Source of the DNA: Candidatus Poribacteria bacterium
GTDB taxonomy: Bacteria > Poribacteria > WGA-4E > WGA-3G
Assembly (NCBI GenBank): GCA_022819945.1
Contig: JAJEGI010000064.1
Coordinates: forward strand, 1 to 64,000
Direction of reading: 5' to 3'
Length of the DNA: 64,000 nt
The translations under genes were made by a program, and so were the position numbers. Under the pieces are notes generated by a model, which had not been told where the DNA came from, searched no databases, and saw only the letters and a list, made by a program, of their open reading frames with translations. Positions 62,701 through 64,000 of this stretch are shown here, one piece after another. Within the stretch, counting starts at the first letter, position 1; the number at the start of each line of letters is the position of its first letter.

Positions 62701-63564
62701 ATGAATATAAAGACAACTCCTGAAGAACGCAAATTTAGACTCACGCCTGAAGAACGTGCCTCTTGGGACGAGAACGGCTACTTTATCCGTTACGACGTTT
62801 TTACAAAAGAAGAAAACGACTTCTTGGCACAAATTGCGGATGACATCGCCACTGGAAAACGACCCTTCCGCGCGAAAAATATCCACCAAAACGCATTGGT
62901 CAGAGACGGGAAAACTGAAGCATCGGGTACCCACGCGATGCACTGTATTCACCATATAAACAATTATTCACCTGAGTTCCTTGAACGCACACGTGATCCG
63001 CGTCTCACCGATCCGGTTGTTGACTTAATTGGTCCAAATATCCTCGGGCTCAACAATCTGTATATTTGGAAGCCGCCACAGATCGGTCTCGGTTTTCCGT
63101 GGCATCAAGATAGGTGGTATTTCAACAGGCAGTATAAGACAGACAAGACCGTCGGCACGTGGAGTGCCATTGATGCATCAGATGTAGATAATGGGTGTCT
63201 ATACGTTATACCGGGAAGCCACAAGGACGGCGTTCTTGAGCATGGGGAGCTTGAAGGCTCACAACAGAACGAGTTTAAGAGCGCACGCGGTGCCAAGGAC
63301 GAAGACGGGGTCGCTGTTGAAGTCCCTCCGGGAAGTGTCATCTTTTTCGACAACCGACTCCTCCATAAAAGTACGGATAACCACAGTGGACGCTTTCGTA
63401 GATGTAGTGTCGCGCATTATATCAGCGCGGATTCAGAACGTCTACCGTATAAGAACATAAATCATATCAAACCGGTGATGTGGGTTCGTGGGGATACATA
63501 TTCAGAAAAGATGGAACCCGTTTATCGGGACGCTTTGCCGATCCCAGAGGAGCAGGAGAATTAA
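62701..63564 (+). CDS. Phytanoyl-CoA dioxygenase family protein (PhyH-3)
   Basis: A 287-residue paralogue. Iron ligands in PWHQDRWYF and LLHKSTDNHS. The start at 62701 follows AAAGGAA by nine bases; the open frame runs on upstream to 62515 inside the pectate lyase gene and is not used. Its stop overlaps the start of PhyH-4 by one base. The N-terminal block (TTPEERKFRLTPEERASWDE) matches the others. Confidence 0.92.
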   Translation: MNIKTTPEERKFRLTPEERASWDENGYFIRYDVFTKEENDFLAQIADDIATGKRPFRAKNIHQNALVRDGKTEASGTHAMHCIHHINNYSPEFLERTRDPRLTDPVVDLIGPNILGLNNLYIWKPPQIGLGFPWHQDRWYFNRQYKTDKTVGTWSAIDASDVDNGCLYVIPGSHKDGVLEHGELEGSQQNEFKSARGAKDEDGVAVEVPPGSVIFFDNRLLHKSTDNHSGRFRRCSVAHYISADSERLPYKNINHIKPVMWVRGDTYSEKMEPVYRDALPIPEEQEN

Positions 63565-64000
63565 TGGACACAAATACAGCACAACCAGAACGCCAATTTG
63601 CCATAACACCTGAAGAATTATCATCGTGGGAGGAAAACGGGTATTTTGTCCGTTACGACGTTTTCACTGAAGAAGAAAACGACATCTTACGACACATCGC
63701 TGATGATATTGCTGTGGGGAAACGATCTTTCCCGAAAACGAATATCAATCAAAACGCTTTAGTGACAGATGGAAAAGTTGAAGCATCGGGTATCCACGCG
63801 ATGCACAAAATCCATCATGTGAGTTGTTACATCCCAGAATTCCTGGCACGTGTCCGTGATGCGCGTCTCACGGATCCGATCGTTGACCTACTGGGTCCGA
63901 ACATATTGGGTCTCAACAATCTGTATATCTGGAAATCACCGCGAATTGGCTTAGGGTTCCCGTGGCACCAAGATAAATGGTATTTTAACCATCAGTATAA
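63564..64000 (+). CDS. Phytanoyl-CoA dioxygenase family protein (PhyH-4, truncated by window edge)
   Basis: The first ~145 residues of a fourth paralogue. The start overlaps the PhyH-3 stop (TAATG); GCAGGAG lies upstream. The iron motif PWHQDKWYF falls just before the window ends, and the second His is beyond it. The N-terminal block (TPEELSSWEENGYFVRYDVF) is conserved. Confidence 0.9.
   Translation, partial: MDTNTAQPERQFAITPEELSSWEENGYFVRYDVFTEEENDILRHIADDIAVGKRSFPKTNINQNALVTDGKVEASGIHAMHKIHHVSCYIPEFLARVRDARLTDPIVDLLGPNILGLNNLYIWKSPRIGLGFPWHQDKWYFNHQY

Noticed and set aside
1-64000. tRNA, rRNA, CRISPR arrays or transposases
   Set aside because: No T-arm-like TTCRANTC clusters with paired acceptor stems, no evenly spaced identical repeats and no transposase motifs were seen by eye. 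A tRNAscan or HMM search could still find a weak case.

Overview
The window looks like a chromosomal stretch of a Candidatus Poribacteria-type bacterium (a sponge-associated or marine lineage near the PVC group). This is inference. It rests on phytanoyl-CoA dioxygenase (PhyH) paralogues in tandem, a DUF1549/DUF1553 cytochrome-like protein, a DUF6785-type membrane protein, secreted LamG/DUF1080-like proteins, futalosine-pathway menaquinone genes, and hairpin-rich intergenic repeats. No rRNA, tRNA, CRISPR array or transposase was seen.

Layout. 1-6.3 kb: the 3' part of rpoC, carrying a large tandem-repeat insertion in the trigger-loop region, converges on fumC. 6.7-18.2 kb: an accessory island resembling a defence island. 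It holds a Uma2-type nuclease, a PD-(D/E)xK protein, a type III Res subunit, three unknown small proteins (two with membrane segments), a type III Mod subunit, an FRG-TPR protein, a possible GIY-YIG protein, a 5'-truncated HigB-like toxin remnant and an intact antitoxin. 18.8-23.8 kb: a RhaD-like aldolase, a coiled-coil protein, a divergent CapA-like protein and a polytopic membrane protein. 23.9-28.6 kb: lon overlapping a DUF1549/DUF1553 gene. 28.8-40.2 kb: secreted LamG proteins, a UGSC-family selenoprotein gene with an in-frame UGA and a SECIS-like hairpin, GH32, iscA/iscU-like genes, fur, mqnA-mqnE, a sugar isomerase, a SAM hydrolase and trpS. 40.5-49.7 kb, minus strand: an RRM protein, polA, a thioredoxin-reductase-like enzyme, a UbiD decarboxylase, small proteins and a methyltransferase-nuclease fusion. 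49.8-53.1 kb: a TPR protein and two DUF1080-like paralogues. 53.4-59.9 kb: a BMP-type binding protein with its ABC ATPase, an amidohydrolase and envelope proteins. 59.9-64 kb: four PhyH genes with a PL10 pectate lyase among them.

How genes fit together. mqnA and mqnE are early futalosine-pathway enzymes and the UbiD protein could act late in menaquinone synthesis. The iscU/iscA pair lies downstream of a Fur-family gene and has its own consensus promoter. GH32 and PL10 point to use of plant or algal polysaccharide.

Most worth a second look: (1) about eleven ~40-residue repeats inside RpoC; (2) a shared C-terminal tag, consensus KLA[TVI]TW[GA]xLK, on four exported proteins of differing domain content; (3) the UGSC selenoprotein; (4) the island with an unusual Res/Mod layout and unknown membrane proteins; (5) a dispersed hairpin family whose arms covary.
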